Below the pieces are notes generated by a model. The model was not told where the DNA came from. It searched no databases and worked only from the letters and a program-made list of their open reading frames with translations. A stretch of 64,000 nucleotides of DNA. It comes from Candidatus Cloacimonadota bacterium. GTDB taxonomy: Bacteria; Cloacimonadota; Cloacimonadia; Cloacimonadales; TCS61. The stretch covers positions 1 through 64,000 of the forward strand of contig JAIPGO010000003.1 in the NCBI GenBank assembly GCA_021736135.1. The letters are read 5' to 3'. Shown here piece after piece: positions 53,501 to 61,967 of the stretch; positions within the stretch are counted from its first letter, which is position 1, and each line of letters opens with the position of its first letter. Made by a program: the position numbers and the translations under genes.

Positions 53501-55070
53501 GTCCACGGCGTGCTGACCATATCAAATCCAGTGCATCTTTTACCAATCCTTTGCGGTCATGCTCATAGTCGCGCTGGTACCGGGCAAGTACTTTGCCTAA
53601 TAAGGACGGAATGTCGCTGGCAGAAAGGTAATCATCCAAACGCTCATCTAACTTGTCATACGTTCCTGTTACTCGCAGTTCATCCAATAATATTTTCAAA
53701 TAGAGCGGATTGGCAGCAGCAGATGCAGCAGATAGTCGCTCAAGGCGGGGCACATCAAGTTTCTTGCTAAACCTGCCCAGGTAATCAACTATCATTTTAC
53801 TGCGTTCATCATAAGTGAGTGGCTTTATACTAAGTGTTTGCCATTTCCATTTTTCCAATACCTCCTGCGTTTCACCGGACAGAGTTGAGGTGATTAGTTT
53901 TAATGCCCCGGTAAAAGGATGCTCCGGCAGCCAGCCTAATAACCTGCCATGATCTTTATCTTCCAACTGATTAAGTGCATCAAGCACTACAACAAATCTT
54001 ACTCCTTCCCGCTCTGCTTTTATTCGTGCTTTTGAGAGCCAAAGGGGAAAATCTCTCAGGATGTCATCATTAGAGCCAGGTAACTCTTCAGGATCATTAG
54101 TCCAGCGTTTAATTTCAGCCATCAGGCGTGTCATTAGTTTCCAGTGTATGGCACTGTCAGTAGTTCCACCAATATAGTGTTGAAAAATAAAATCATCTGG
54201 ATGGTCATTTATCCAATGTGTTACCCAGTTAGCCAGCAAAGCAGATTTACCACTTCCTGAATCACCTGATAATACAAAAGGAGTTCCTTCTCCGGTAATA
54301 TAGCTGTCGAGTGTGTTAAAGTAATTTGACCTGCTAATATAAGTGCGTCTACGAGTTTCGGCAAATACTTCGTGGTCGAGGGTTTCTTTGTCTAATGGAT
54401 CGGGTATATTTTCTTTCGGGAACTGCACAGCAATAGCCGCTTTAAGCTGTTCCAGAACAAGAACTGCCAGCGCTTCGGGATCGGGATAATCTTCAAGCGG
54501 GATATTCTTATCTTCACAGGTTTTGCGAATGTGATTCTTTAACTCGTTTTGTTTTGCTGCTGCGGTTTCGTTCTCAGGCAGGAAATCAGCTCCCTGGTTT
54601 AGGGCATATTCCGGGTCGCGAAAATAGAAAAAAGCACGCCCAGCCATTTCAGGGTTCCGGAGTACACCATGCAGGATTTCCAATTCGGTAACGCTCCTTC
54701 CGTGAAGCTCTTTAATCCAGGATTGCTCTTCCTCCAGGTCAGCAGTATAAGCATCATCATCGGGTATCCATCCATAACGCTCGCCTAATAATCCGATAAA
54801 GAAGGGACGGCAAGCCCGAATCTCATCAAGGCAAAGCTTAAGTGTCTCTTTGCGGGTACTTTGTTCTTCTGCTATACCCCAGCGCAAGTCAACTTCCACC
54901 AGTTCTACGTGTAGTTCCCGGCAGAACCGGCGAAGCTGGGGCCAGGTGTGTGTCATCAAAGCATCGCGCTCCCCCATCATATCACGGAAAGTGGAAGATA
55001 CAAAGACACGGATGGAACGGTTCTGCTGATATCTAATATCTTCGTTTTGCTGGTTCTTCGTATTAATCAT
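50523..55070 (-). CDS. DUF4062-NTPase-TPR giant protein (STAND type)
   Basis: A 1515-residue protein. Residues 18-135 form a DUF4062 domain (RVFVSSTFRDMMGERDAL; VDLRWGIAEEQ; FIGLLGERYGW), also found in animal TEP1. Residues ~240-560 form a NACHT-like P-loop NTPase: Walker A GDSGSGKS at 269-276 and Walker B VRFVVVLDALNQL near 357. A helical linker leads to residues 696-1451, 18 tandem 42-residue kinesin-light-chain-type TPRs plus a divergent end. This is the layout of signal-transduction NTPases with a TPR sensor (NPHP3/TEP1-like). Bacterial STAND proteins are often phage sensors, but no effector domain is recognisable unless DUF4062 is one. Start: AGGAG six bases before the ATG. Confidence 0.9.
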   Translation of the reverse strand: MINTKNQQNEDIRYQQNRSIRVFVSSTFRDMMGERDALMTHTWPQLRRFCRELHVELVEVDLRWGIAEEQSTRKETLKLCLDEIRACRPFFIGLLGERYGWIPDDDAYTADLEEEQSWIKELHGRSVTELEILHGVLRNPEMAGRAFFYFRDPEYALNQGADFLPENETAAAKQNELKNHIRKTCEDKNIPLEDYPDPEALAVLVLEQLKAAIAVQFPKENIPDPLDKETLDHEVFAETRRRTYISRSNYFNTLDSYITGEGTPFVLSGDSGSGKSALLANWVTHWINDHPDDFIFQHYIGGTTDSAIHWKLMTRLMAEIKRWTNDPEELPGSNDDILRDFPLWLSKARIKAEREGVRFVVVLDALNQLEDKDHGRLLGWLPEHPFTGALKLITSTLSGETQEVLEKWKWQTLSIKPLTYDERSKMIVDYLGRFSKKLDVPRLERLSAASAAANPLYLKILLDELRVTGTYDKLDERLDDYLSASDIPSLLGKVLARYQRDYEHDRKGLVKDALDLIWSARRGLTEVELMELLKPDNLHKLPLATWAPLRAALEEGLVDRGGILNFSHDFLRAAVETAFLPDIDTKNDFRIALANYFEAQSPNRRNCDELPWLLWQTELSERLRKCLLNIDSFIELRERDEDELRGYWVYLNEERSMGKHYLDSFNSWAAQKGTSKQRTSFVANQLGFFLFNASLYTEAEPLLKRAFQIGEHNFRKNDPEVAIRLNNLSVLFQATNRFGEAEPLIKRALQIDEQNLGKEHPNVARDLNNLAQLLQDTNRLDEAEPLIRRALQIDEQNFGKDHPFVAIRLINLAGLLKATNRYGEAEPLLKRALQIDEQSFGKKHPNVARDLGSLALLFKATNRYCEAEPLLKRALQIDEQSFGKDHPNVARDINNLALLLQATNRYCEAEPLMKRALQIDEQSFGKEHPKVATSLNNLALLLQDTNRYGEAEPLMKRALQIDEQSFGKDHPKVATSLNNLALLLQETNRYGEAEPLMKRALQIDEQSFGKDHPNVAIRLNNLAQLLKATNRLDEAEPLMKRVINIFEKSLGKNHPNVATSLNNLALLLQDTNRYGEAEPLMKRALQIDEQSLGKDHPKVAISLNNLALLLQATNRLGEAEPLMKRVIKIYEKSLGKNHPKVALGLSNLAQLLLATNRYGEAEPLMMKALQIDEQSFGKDHPNVAVRLNNLAQLLQATNRLDEAEPLMKRVINIFEKSLGKNHPNVATSLSNLAGLFQASNRYGEAETLLERALQIDEQSLGKDHPKVAIRLNNLAQLLQETNRLGEAEPLMKRVINIFEKSLGKNHPNMATSLNNLARLFLATNRYGEAEPLLRRALQIDEQSLGNDHPDVARDIRSLAGLLRSTNRFGEAEPLMKRAIQIDEQSFGKDHPKVARDIRSLARVLQATSRLGEAELLYERALQIDEQSFGKDHPNVATSLNNLALLLQATNRLGEAEPLSRRVVEIFINFTRSTSNQHPHLQKGINNYKNLLEAMGWSQDEIIDQLKKIAPELFNK
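50718..52985 (-). repeat. 18 x 126-bp in-frame tandem repeats encoding TPRs
   Basis: Each unit encodes 42 residues of the pattern YGEAEPLMKRALQIDEQ, then SFGKDHPNVA, then LNNLALLLQATNR. Units 2-18 are very similar, with most differences confined to a few positions. Two unit types are seen: ALQIDEQSFGKDHP and VINIFEKSLGKNHP. Units 9, 11, 13 and 15 are of the second type and alternate with the first, giving a 252-bp higher-order period. Such homogeneity indicates recent expansion or frequent gene conversion. Confidence 0.95.
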
Positions 55071-55465
55071 TTTATTCTCCTGTTAACACATTTATAAGAT
55101 TCCAAACTCTGCTCTGAAATCTGCAATACTCCCGTCTTTGATTGTCTCTGCATTTCTAACTCCCATATACTTCTTATTGAATTAGATTTCAATTCTACAG
55201 CATAATAAACCAAACATTGATTTTCTTTTCTGATTGTCAAATTAATAAAACATCAGGCACGTCCCACTTAATCCTTAATCCATAATTCTTAATCTCCCCC
55301 CTTCTCTCCCTCATTCCCTCTATCACTCCTCCCGTATCATCTTCCCTCTTAATCATCATTAATTATTAATCAGTTACCCCCCTCATCCCGTCTATCATTC
55401 TTTCTATTTTTCTTTTTCGCGCTTCAATCGCGGTTTTCGCGGTTGAAATATCTTCTCTTTATCCG

Positions 55466-55580
55466 TTCAATCCTCTTAATCCGCGGTTCTATGGATATTG
55501 TATTTTTTATAAGGTCGTGTTCATTCCCCAAGCTACGCTCTGGTGAACGTCCACTTACTTTGTGTCCTCAAAAAACAACT
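55466..55580 (-). repeat. Right inverted repeat flanking the STAND gene
   Basis: Reverse-complement partner of 50143-50258. The pair is about 5.2 kb apart and encloses the gene and its promoter region. Recombination between them would invert the enclosed gene. Confidence 0.88.
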
Positions 55581-56163
55581 TATATTTTTCCCCGCGTCAT
55601 TTCGCGGCTTTCGCGGTTGAAAGGCTTCACTTTTTTAAATCGTATTATAGAGTCTTAATGTAATCCAAATAGTAATTTAGTGGTAATAAGGAGATAATGT
55701 GAAGATGTGAAGATGTGAAGATGTGAAAATGCGAAATTGAGACTTCACATCTTTCAGCGTGAGTCGTGAGATGAATGTCAGAGTCGAGTAGGGATTTAGC
55801 GTTCCGGGATGTCTCGGATCTCGATTGACGACTCACTTCTTCCGGCAACCCTGGTTACCCTATCATCCATCATCCATCGTCCATTGAATAGAACGTTCCT
55901 CATCTTTTCTCTCAATTTAATTCTCGTAACGTATTCTAATCTTTTCCCACATCTGTTTTCCGTCAAAATCTATTTATCTCTATAATATATAGATAAATAA
56001 CATTCTTTCTAGTCTCTCGGTACACTCCGATTGGTATCCATATGACTTGACTGAATCCCAAGAGTTTTAATTATCACTTACACAAATACATTATTACACT
56101 TGTTCTATATTTTTCCAGTCATTAGTTATCCATTAATCGTGATTCGTAAATCGTGAGTCGTTT

Positions 56164-56215
56164 AATCAGACCAGGGATGGTCTGTGAACGAATCCAGAGC
56201 ATTCCTGCCCTGATT
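56164..56215. repeat. 52-nt palindrome, family copy B
   Basis: Same length and outer arms (AATCAG...CTGATT) as the element at 34384, with the same TGAACG loop start. Here the arms match at 17 of 21 positions, so this copy has drifted. Confidence 0.75.
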
Positions 56216-56413
56216 TCTCATATCACCAGTCACAAGTCACCACTACTTCTCAATTTCTCCCCTTCCCCCCCCTCGCTAAGTCGCTCCCTCGCTTTTCCCT
56301 CTGTGACCTCTGTGGTGAAAAAATCTTCTCTTATTACTGCTCACTACTCACAGATAAATGATAATTAGTGCCAAGCCGGGACTCAACGTTCTCAGTTCCC
56401 GTCTCTCAGTCGT

Positions 56414-57718
56414 TCAGTCATTCAGTCGCTTAGTCGTTCTGTCACTGTTCACTCTTAACAACTGCCACCAGTTTGAGGTGTAGCTGGGTGACAGCAATTG
56501 CCGTTTCATCTGCCAGCCTTTATTTATCCCCGCTGCCGCATACGCCAGCGTTCCAGGACCCCAGACTTTGTTTACTTTGTCCAGGCAGTCCATCACTATT
56601 TTGCGCTCATCATCAATATATACCCGATCAAAAAAATCCAGTGGAGCCTGCCCCTCGGCAATAATATTGCTCAGCATTACTCCCACTTTTTTGAATTTAT
56701 ATCCCGGTCGATAGATTGAGCGTAACAGATCAGAAGCGGTCTTGATGAAATCCGGCACATAAGCGGAAGGCGTAGCCAGCTTAAAACCGGCATAATTGGC
56801 ATACTGCGGTTCATCCCGAAAGCGGTTTGTGGTAAGATACACCATGATCGAGCTGGCAAGGCTGTGCTGCTGCCGCAGTTTAAGAGTTGCCACCTGGCAG
56901 TAATCAGCCACTGCTTCCAGCAATTCGTTCAATTCACTCACCGGATGCCCGAAAGAACGCGAGGAAATTATCTGCTTCTTCGGTACCATGTCCAGTTCCA
57001 TATCAAGGCACGAAATGCCGTTCAATTCTTTCACCGTCCGCAGCCCCACAATCGTCATCTGCTGCTGCACCCACTTGTAATCCGCTTTGCTCAAATCCCA
57101 GGCTGTCTTGATGCCATAACTGTTCAACTTCTGCGCATAGCGGTAACCTACGCCCCAGATATCCTCCACTTGTATCCACTGCAGGATGGCTTCCAGCTTC
57201 GGATGATCCGTGATGTCAAATACCCCCTGGTAACCGGGAAACTTCTTCGCTACCCGGTTCGCTATCTTCGCCAGCGTCTTTGTAGGTCCCAGCCCCACTG
57301 ATACTGGCAATCCCACCCATTTCATTATCATCCCGCGCATTTTCCGCCCGTATTCCTGCCAGTCTGATATTTTCAGACTGTCCAGACGCAGAAATGCCTC
57401 ATCGATTGAATATATCTCCAGCTCCGGGGTAAATTCACTTAAAATCTGCATTACCCGCGCCGATAAATCGCCATATAAACCATAATTAGATGAAAATAGC
57501 TGAATGTCATGCTTTTTTACCAGATCGTTGATCTTAAACGCCGGCACACCCCGCTTGATGCCCAGAGCTTTCATCTCCGGCGATAATGCCACCAGACAGC
57601 CGTCATTATTGGAAAGCACCCCCACCGGCTTATTCCAGAGCTGCGGACGAAATACGCGCTCACAGGAGACATAAAACTGATTACAGTCAACCAGGGCATA
57701 ACGTTCCTTTCCGGGCAT
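56414..57718 (-). CDS. umuC: UmuC-type Y-family DNA polymerase
   Basis: Translesion DNA polymerase of the UmuC class. The 434-residue protein has YALVDCNQFYVSCERVFRP with a metal-binding aspartate near residue 10, VLSNNDGCLVALS near 33, SIDEAFLRL with the second catalytic acids near 103, VGLGPTKTLAKIANRVAK near 140, and VEDIWGVGYRYAQKL with helix-hairpin-helix near 180. The C-terminal little-finger domain is present. No umuD-like gene is adjacent, so it may use an unlinked UmuD or act alone. The promoter region upstream contains symmetric operator-like sequences, suggesting damage-induced control. Confidence 0.95.
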   Translation of the reverse strand: MPGKERYALVDCNQFYVSCERVFRPQLWNKPVGVLSNNDGCLVALSPEMKALGIKRGVPAFKINDLVKKHDIQLFSSNYGLYGDLSARVMQILSEFTPELEIYSIDEAFLRLDSLKISDWQEYGRKMRGMIMKWVGLPVSVGLGPTKTLAKIANRVAKKFPGYQGVFDITDHPKLEAILQWIQVEDIWGVGYRYAQKLNSYGIKTAWDLSKADYKWVQQQMTIVGLRTVKELNGISCLDMELDMVPKKQIISSRSFGHPVSELNELLEAVADYCQVATLKLRQQHSLASSIMVYLTTNRFRDEPQYANYAGFKLATPSAYVPDFIKTASDLLRSIYRPGYKFKKVGVMLSNIIAEGQAPLDFFDRVYIDDERKIVMDCLDKVNKVWGPGTLAYAAAGINKGWQMKRQLLSPSYTSNWWQLLRVNSDRTTKRLND

Positions 57719-57735
57719 CTGACCTACCTTATGAT

Positions 57736-57779
57736 ATTAACTTTTTAGTTAATCTATTTATTATCGGATTAACTGTCAA
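57736..57779 (-). promoter_or_regulatory. umuC promoter with overlapping palindromic operators
   Basis: Read on the minus strand: TTGACA (-35, 57774-57779), a 17-base spacer and TAGATT (-10, 57751-57756). A perfect dyad ATTAACT-TTTT-AGTTAAT covers 57736-57753, overlapping the -10 and transcription start. A second dyad, GTTAATC (57748-57754) with GATTAAC (57767-57773), spans the spacer between -35 and -10. The position is ideal for a repressor such as a LexA-type protein, but the consensus of this lineage is unknown to me. Confidence 0.7.
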
Positions 57780-58008
57780 GATAATTATTATTCTCGTGAA
57801 TTGGAAACCGTGATTTATGAATCAAAACTCAGGAAAAAAAAAAATAAAAAAAATTATGACTCCGAGAACGGCATTGGGAAAGGGTTCAAGTCCACTAAAG
57901 AATACATATTTCATTAAAAATAGTTACTGTTAGCAAAAAAAGCTTGACGATATTTAATTTAGTTCTCATGTGAGCTCATTAGATGAAAGAAAAACATGAG
58001 GCGAGAAT

Positions 58009-58452
58009 ATGGCATTCCTGGAGCAAGTGTTATTAGGTACTCAGAAAATGCGATTAAATCGTGAAAGTCTGACAATCCCGAAGGACTTTGCTGATATTAT
58101 CAGGTCATGTTCCACTCCCGAATGCTACATAACAGTTGCGCAGAAGCGTTTAATGTTATTCCCTTTAGGTTCCTGGCAGGAATACAGGCGTAAGCTGAGT
58201 GAGTTAGATGATCCTGAAGCCAGAACACTACTGCATTATCAATTGAAGTATGGTTCCAAGGTAACGGAACTTGATGCATCCGGCAGGATCAAGCTACCTC
58301 ATTTGCTTTATGAATTTTTGAAAGAACCCGACGAAGTATATATTGCCGGGATGGGTGACTATCTGGAAATATATGCGAAGAGTGAGCATAAATCAGGGCT
58401 TAATGACGAAGAGTTAAACAAAATGAAACCACCGGAGCATTTTATCTTATGA
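58009..58452 (+). CDS. mraZ: MraZ transcriptional regulator
   Basis: A 147-residue AbrB-like DNA-binding protein, first gene of the division/cell-wall (dcw) cluster and usually its own regulator. The second SpoVT/AbrB-like half is clear (VTELDASGRIKLPHLLYEFL); the first half is degenerate (MRLNRESLTIPKDFADII). The start follows GAGGCGAGA. The stop overlaps rsmH as ATGA. A clear array of TGGG-type MraZ boxes was not found upstream. Confidence 0.92.
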   Translation: MAFLEQVLLGTQKMRLNRESLTIPKDFADIIRSCSTPECYITVAQKRLMLFPLGSWQEYRRKLSELDDPEARTLLHYQLKYGSKVTELDASGRIKLPHLLYEFLKEPDEVYIAGMGDYLEIYAKSEHKSGLNDEELNKMKPPEHFIL

Positions 58453-59378
58453 GCGATTACCACATCCCCGTATTATTAGAAGAGTCCATAACCGGTCTAT
58501 CATTAGAACCTGGCAAAGTAATTGTTGATGGTACTCTTGGTGGTGGAGGTCATAGTCATGAAATACTCAGGAGCTGTAAGGGCATCAGATTATACAGCTT
58601 TGACCAGGATATAGATGCCATCAGGCAGGCATCATACCTTTTGGATGAATTTCCCGGGCAGATCACAATAATTCATGATAATTTCGTAAATATACGCACC
58701 AGACTGGCACTGGAGAGAGTAAAGAAGGTTGATGGAATTTTACTGGATCTGGGAATTTCGAGTTATCAAATTGACCAGGCAGAGAAAGGATTTTCCTATA
58801 TGCAGGATGGAAATCTTGATATGCGAATGGATCAAAGCCGGCAGATAACAGCAGCTATTATCGTTAATACTTACAGTGAAGCAGAATTGATAAGGATTTT
58901 TCGAGAATACGGCGAAGAAAAGGAAAGTTTCCGAATTGCCAGAGCTATATGCCGGGAACGAGAAAGCAAAAACCTGGAAACAACTCTGGAACTGGCAGCC
59001 ATAATAGATAAGGCAGCACGTTCTCATCGTAAAATAAAAGCGCGCAGCAGAATATTTCAGGCCCTGCGAATTGAAGTAAATTCTGAACTGGAATATCTTA
59101 AAAGGGCACTTAAGGATGCAGTAAACCTGCTCAATCCTCAGGGACGTCTTGTTGTTCTATCGTATAATTCGCTTGAAGACCGGATTGTGAAGAATGTGTT
59201 TAATTATGAGGCGCTGTCTTGCGTATGCCCGGTTAATTTTCCTAAGTGTATATGTAATAAGGTAGTTAGATTGAAAGTATTGAATTCCATCACAGCGGGT
59301 GAAGCTGATGAGGAAAATGTGAGATCACGTTCAGTAAGAATGAGAATTGCTGAGCGCACAGCGTTACAAGGGGGATAA
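58449..59378 (+). CDS. rsmH: 16S rRNA (cytosine1402-N4)-methyltransferase
   Basis: RsmH (MraW) methylates N4 of C1402 in 16S rRNA with S-adenosylmethionine. The 309-residue protein has HIPVLLEESITGL at the start, the SAM-binding VDGTLGGGGHSHEIL near residue 27, DGILLDLGISSYQID near 95, GFSYMQDGNLDMRMD near 115, and HRKIKARSRIFQALRIEVNSEL near 195. The usual Y-N-S-L-E-D-R-I-V-K segment is present. Overlaps mraZ by 4 bp and leads into the ftsL-like gene. Confidence 0.96.
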   Translation: MSDYHIPVLLEESITGLSLEPGKVIVDGTLGGGGHSHEILRSCKGIRLYSFDQDIDAIRQASYLLDEFPGQITIIHDNFVNIRTRLALERVKKVDGILLDLGISSYQIDQAEKGFSYMQDGNLDMRMDQSRQITAAIIVNTYSEAELIRIFREYGEEKESFRIARAICRERESKNLETTLELAAIIDKAARSHRKIKARSRIFQALRIEVNSELEYLKRALKDAVNLLNPQGRLVVLSYNSLEDRIVKNVFNYEALSCVCPVNFPKCICNKVVRLKVLNSITAGEADEENVRSRSVRMRIAERTALQGG

Positions 59379-59379
59379 A

Positions 59380-59736
59380 TTGAACAAGAAATTGACAATT
59401 ATTTTTATTTTTCTACTTTCAGCCTATATTATTACACATTTTCTGATAATGGATAACGTACTAAAGAAGAATCGGGAAACGGATAAGCTTAATGAAGAAT
59501 ACCAGGGTATGTTGGAGGATCATTATCTTCTCAGATGCGAAAATTCATATTTTAAAAGCCGGGAGTTCATCAGTCAGCTGGCTGAAAACGAATTAGGATT
59601 ATATTTACCCGATGATTTCGCAGATTATGCCTTTTATGAAGTAACTGAAGACCAGAAGGAAATAACACTGATTCAGTTTCTGATGCCAACGGCAGAAGCT
59701 TTTTCGTTCCAAATTCCTAATAGATTACAGGATTAG
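59380..59736 (+). CDS. FtsL-like septum protein
   Basis: An approximately 118-residue bitopic membrane protein. I chose a TTG start at 59380 because AAGGGGGAT lies just before it; the frame is open further upstream but runs into rsmH. The product has a single N-terminal span (IIFIFLLSAYIITHFLI) and a charged coiled-coil-type segment (KKNRETDKLNEEYQGMLEDHYLLRCENSYF), the layout of FtsL/DivIC. Position between rsmH and ftsI is the canonical place for ftsL. Sequence similarity alone would be weak, so the call rests on topology and synteny. Confidence 0.78.
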   Translation: MNKKLTIIFIFLLSAYIITHFLIMDNVLKKNRETDKLNEEYQGMLEDHYLLRCENSYFKSREFISQLAENELGLYLPDDFADYAFYEVTEDQKEITLIQFLMPTAEAFSFQIPNRLQD

Positions 59737-59741
59737 GCTTT

Positions 59742-61967
59742 ATGTCTGCCAGGTTAAAGTTTTTTCGCTATTTGATATTCGTGCCCATTATCTATATCAT
59801 AATCATCCTTTTCATCATAGCAGTGTTTGATCCTTATGATTATAACAGGTTAATTCTAAAAAGACAGAAACGTGCTAAGGAAGTAGAATATTACCGTCGC
59901 GGTGATATTTATGACCGTAATGGACATTTACTGGTAACAACTCAGTATCATTACCAGCTTGATCTTGATAAAAACCTGATCAGTACAGAGGCAAAAAAGG
60001 ATGAACCGGAAAAGATCTATGCATTGATAAGTAACATAGTCAGCAAAAAAAATGGGGCAAATAAAAACTCAATTTTAGATAGAATTAAGGATGACCGCTT
60101 TTCAAGTATATTCTTAGCTGACAAACTATTATTCATTGATATTAAAGATATTAAAGATGAAATCTGTAAAGCAGTTCAAGCCGATACGACAATACACATA
60201 AAAAAGGATAAGATCATAAATGCGCTGCATGTGACCAGAACTTCCGCAGAACGCATTTACCCTTTTGGGGATCTGGCACCACGACTGTTGGGCTTAGCAT
60301 ATTCTCCGGAAGCAGATCAGCGTGTTCCTGATGAAAAAAACCAGCAATCTTCCAGGTTTCTGCATCTTTCAGGAGCCTGTGGTATGGAAGCCACCTTTGA
60401 TGAATTACTCAAAGGTGAAGATGGTTGGACGGAAATGCTTTATGATGCGACTGGTAAAGAAATATTTAAACCTTCCCTGAAAACAAGAACTGCTGTCAAT
60501 GGACAGGACGTATATCTAACCATCAATATCCGTTATCAGGAAATTCTGGAACAGCAATTGCACGAAGGACTTGAAAAATATGGGGCACAAAGTGCAATGG
60601 GCGTAATAATGAATGTTCATACAGGAGAGATCCTTGCCCTTAGTGGAGAAATGGAAACAGACAAGGATATGAGTATTGACCAGTTAAGATCATTTACGAA
60701 TCTGCCTGTCTCATACAGTATCGAGCCGGGATCTACCATGAAACCGGTAACGGCGTTGCTGGCTCTTGAAAAGGGTTTATATGGCAAAGATGAACTCATT
60801 GATTGCCATACCCTGGAATTGAAATATTCAGATGGCAGGCGTAAGATCACAGATCATAAGGAATTCACAGAAATGAACCTGGAGGGGATCATTGTAGAAT
60901 CCAGTAATCCCGGAATTAGTCGTGTAGCCTTGGAGATAGGCAGGGAAGATCTATATAATAGATTAATACAGATGGGATTAGGGCGAGAGACCTTATCCGG
61001 TATCTATGGAGAAAGTAAAGGGATATTCCGTCCGGTAAATAAATGGTCTGAATACAGTTTATGCTCCATCGCCTTTGGTCAGGAAATCTCGCTTAATATG
61101 CTGCATTTAGCAGTAATTTATGCAGCTATAGCTAATGCTGGAAATATCATTAAACCTCAGATATTACTTGAGAGTAAAGATAGTATAGGTAATTCATATA
61201 ATAAAATAACTCCTCAGGTATTTCGGACAATATCTTCTCCGAATGCACTTTCTGAAATGCAGCATTTCTTAAAAGAAGTAGTATTGGTGGGAACCGGAAC
61301 AGAAGCACGTCTTGATTACATTAAAATTGCCGGTAAAACAGGGACAGCGGAAGTTATCTCACGTGATGAATCGGGAAAAAAGATAACCAAGCACAATTCT
61401 CTATTTGCCGGTTATTTTCCGGCTGATGATCCGCAACTGGTTATGGTTGTCTCATTTGAGCGCTGCAAGCAGGATATTCATCTTTATCATTATGCCTCTC
61501 AGTCAGCGGTGCCTACATTTCGTGATATTGTCCGTCAGATATTGATCATACCGGAATGCGATATAGTCACAAAAGTAATGGAAAACTCATCTGATCTGGC
61601 AATTTTACCTAATCTTGTAGGACTTAGCAAAGCGGAAGCAGAAAATAAACTGACAGGGCTGAATATAGAATACACTTTTGTGAATAAGAAGAAAAGTGGA
61701 ATAATATCTGATCAGTTTCCCCCCGCTAATATTCGATTTAAGCGAGATCAGCCGGTAATCCTTGCTTTGGCCGAAACAGAATCTGCTGTTATCGTAGAAG
61801 GAAAAATGCCGGATTTCAGGGGTTTAACATTGAAAAGAGCAAGCGAACTGGCACAAATCCATCAAATTAGTATAACGCCTCTGGGAAGCGGTATTATTTA
61901 TGAACAATCAATTGCACCTGCTACAGCCATAAATTCAGAGGATATATGCCGTCTTTATTTGAAGTAA
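59742..61967 (+). CDS. ftsI: FtsI-type penicillin-binding protein with PASTA domains
   Basis: A 741-residue class B penicillin-binding protein cross-linking septal peptidoglycan in the periplasm. An N-terminal anchor (FLIFVPIIYIIIILFIIAVF-like span at residues ~8-28) is followed by the dimerisation domain. The transpeptidase domain carries STMK at 331-334, SSN at 387-389 and KTG at 532-534. Two C-terminal PASTA repeats follow (LPNLVGLSKAEAENKL; MPDFRGLTLKRASELA). Starts 5 bp after the ftsL-like stop. Its end overlaps the MurE-MurF gene by 22 bp. Confidence 0.95.
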   Translation: MSARLKFFRYLIFVPIIYIIIILFIIAVFDPYDYNRLILKRQKRAKEVEYYRRGDIYDRNGHLLVTTQYHYQLDLDKNLISTEAKKDEPEKIYALISNIVSKKNGANKNSILDRIKDDRFSSIFLADKLLFIDIKDIKDEICKAVQADTTIHIKKDKIINALHVTRTSAERIYPFGDLAPRLLGLAYSPEADQRVPDEKNQQSSRFLHLSGACGMEATFDELLKGEDGWTEMLYDATGKEIFKPSLKTRTAVNGQDVYLTINIRYQEILEQQLHEGLEKYGAQSAMGVIMNVHTGEILALSGEMETDKDMSIDQLRSFTNLPVSYSIEPGSTMKPVTALLALEKGLYGKDELIDCHTLELKYSDGRRKITDHKEFTEMNLEGIIVESSNPGISRVALEIGREDLYNRLIQMGLGRETLSGIYGESKGIFRPVNKWSEYSLCSIAFGQEISLNMLHLAVIYAAIANAGNIIKPQILLESKDSIGNSYNKITPQVFRTISSPNALSEMQHFLKEVVLVGTGTEARLDYIKIAGKTGTAEVISRDESGKKITKHNSLFAGYFPADDPQLVMVVSFERCKQDIHLYHYASQSAVPTFRDIVRQILIIPECDIVTKVMENSSDLAILPNLVGLSKAEAENKLTGLNIEYTFVNKKKSGIISDQFPPANIRFKRDQPVILALAETESAVIVEGKMPDFRGLTLKRASELAQIHQISITPLGSGIIYEQSIAPATAINSEDICRLYLK

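Larger units (their letters stand above)
55071..56413. other. Long non-coding region right of the STAND gene
   Basis: No gene is supported. It contains the right inverted repeat (55466-55580) and TTTCGCG boilerplate near 55425-55445 and 55590-55620. It also has a diverged piece of the 143-bp repeat (about 55636-55670), an ATGTGAAG tandem array near 55697-55730, CATCCAT words near 55862 and the palindrome at 56164. A run of TCAGTCGTTCAGTCATTCAG-type words lies near 56405-56440, at the end of umuC. Confidence 0.65.

Noticed and set aside
50856..53770. Several plus-strand open frames across the TPR gene (for example 52539-53087)
   Set aside because: They are antisense to a strongly coding, repetitive gene; their repeated sequence is only the complement of the TPR units, and they have no ribosome-binding sites.
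57841..57900. MraZ-box array before mraZ
   Set aside because: Only two GGG runs (GGGAAAGGG) were found, without the spaced TGGG repeats expected.
57941..57975. dcw promoter with TTGACG at 57944
   Set aside because: No acceptable -10 element at 16-18 bases spacing.
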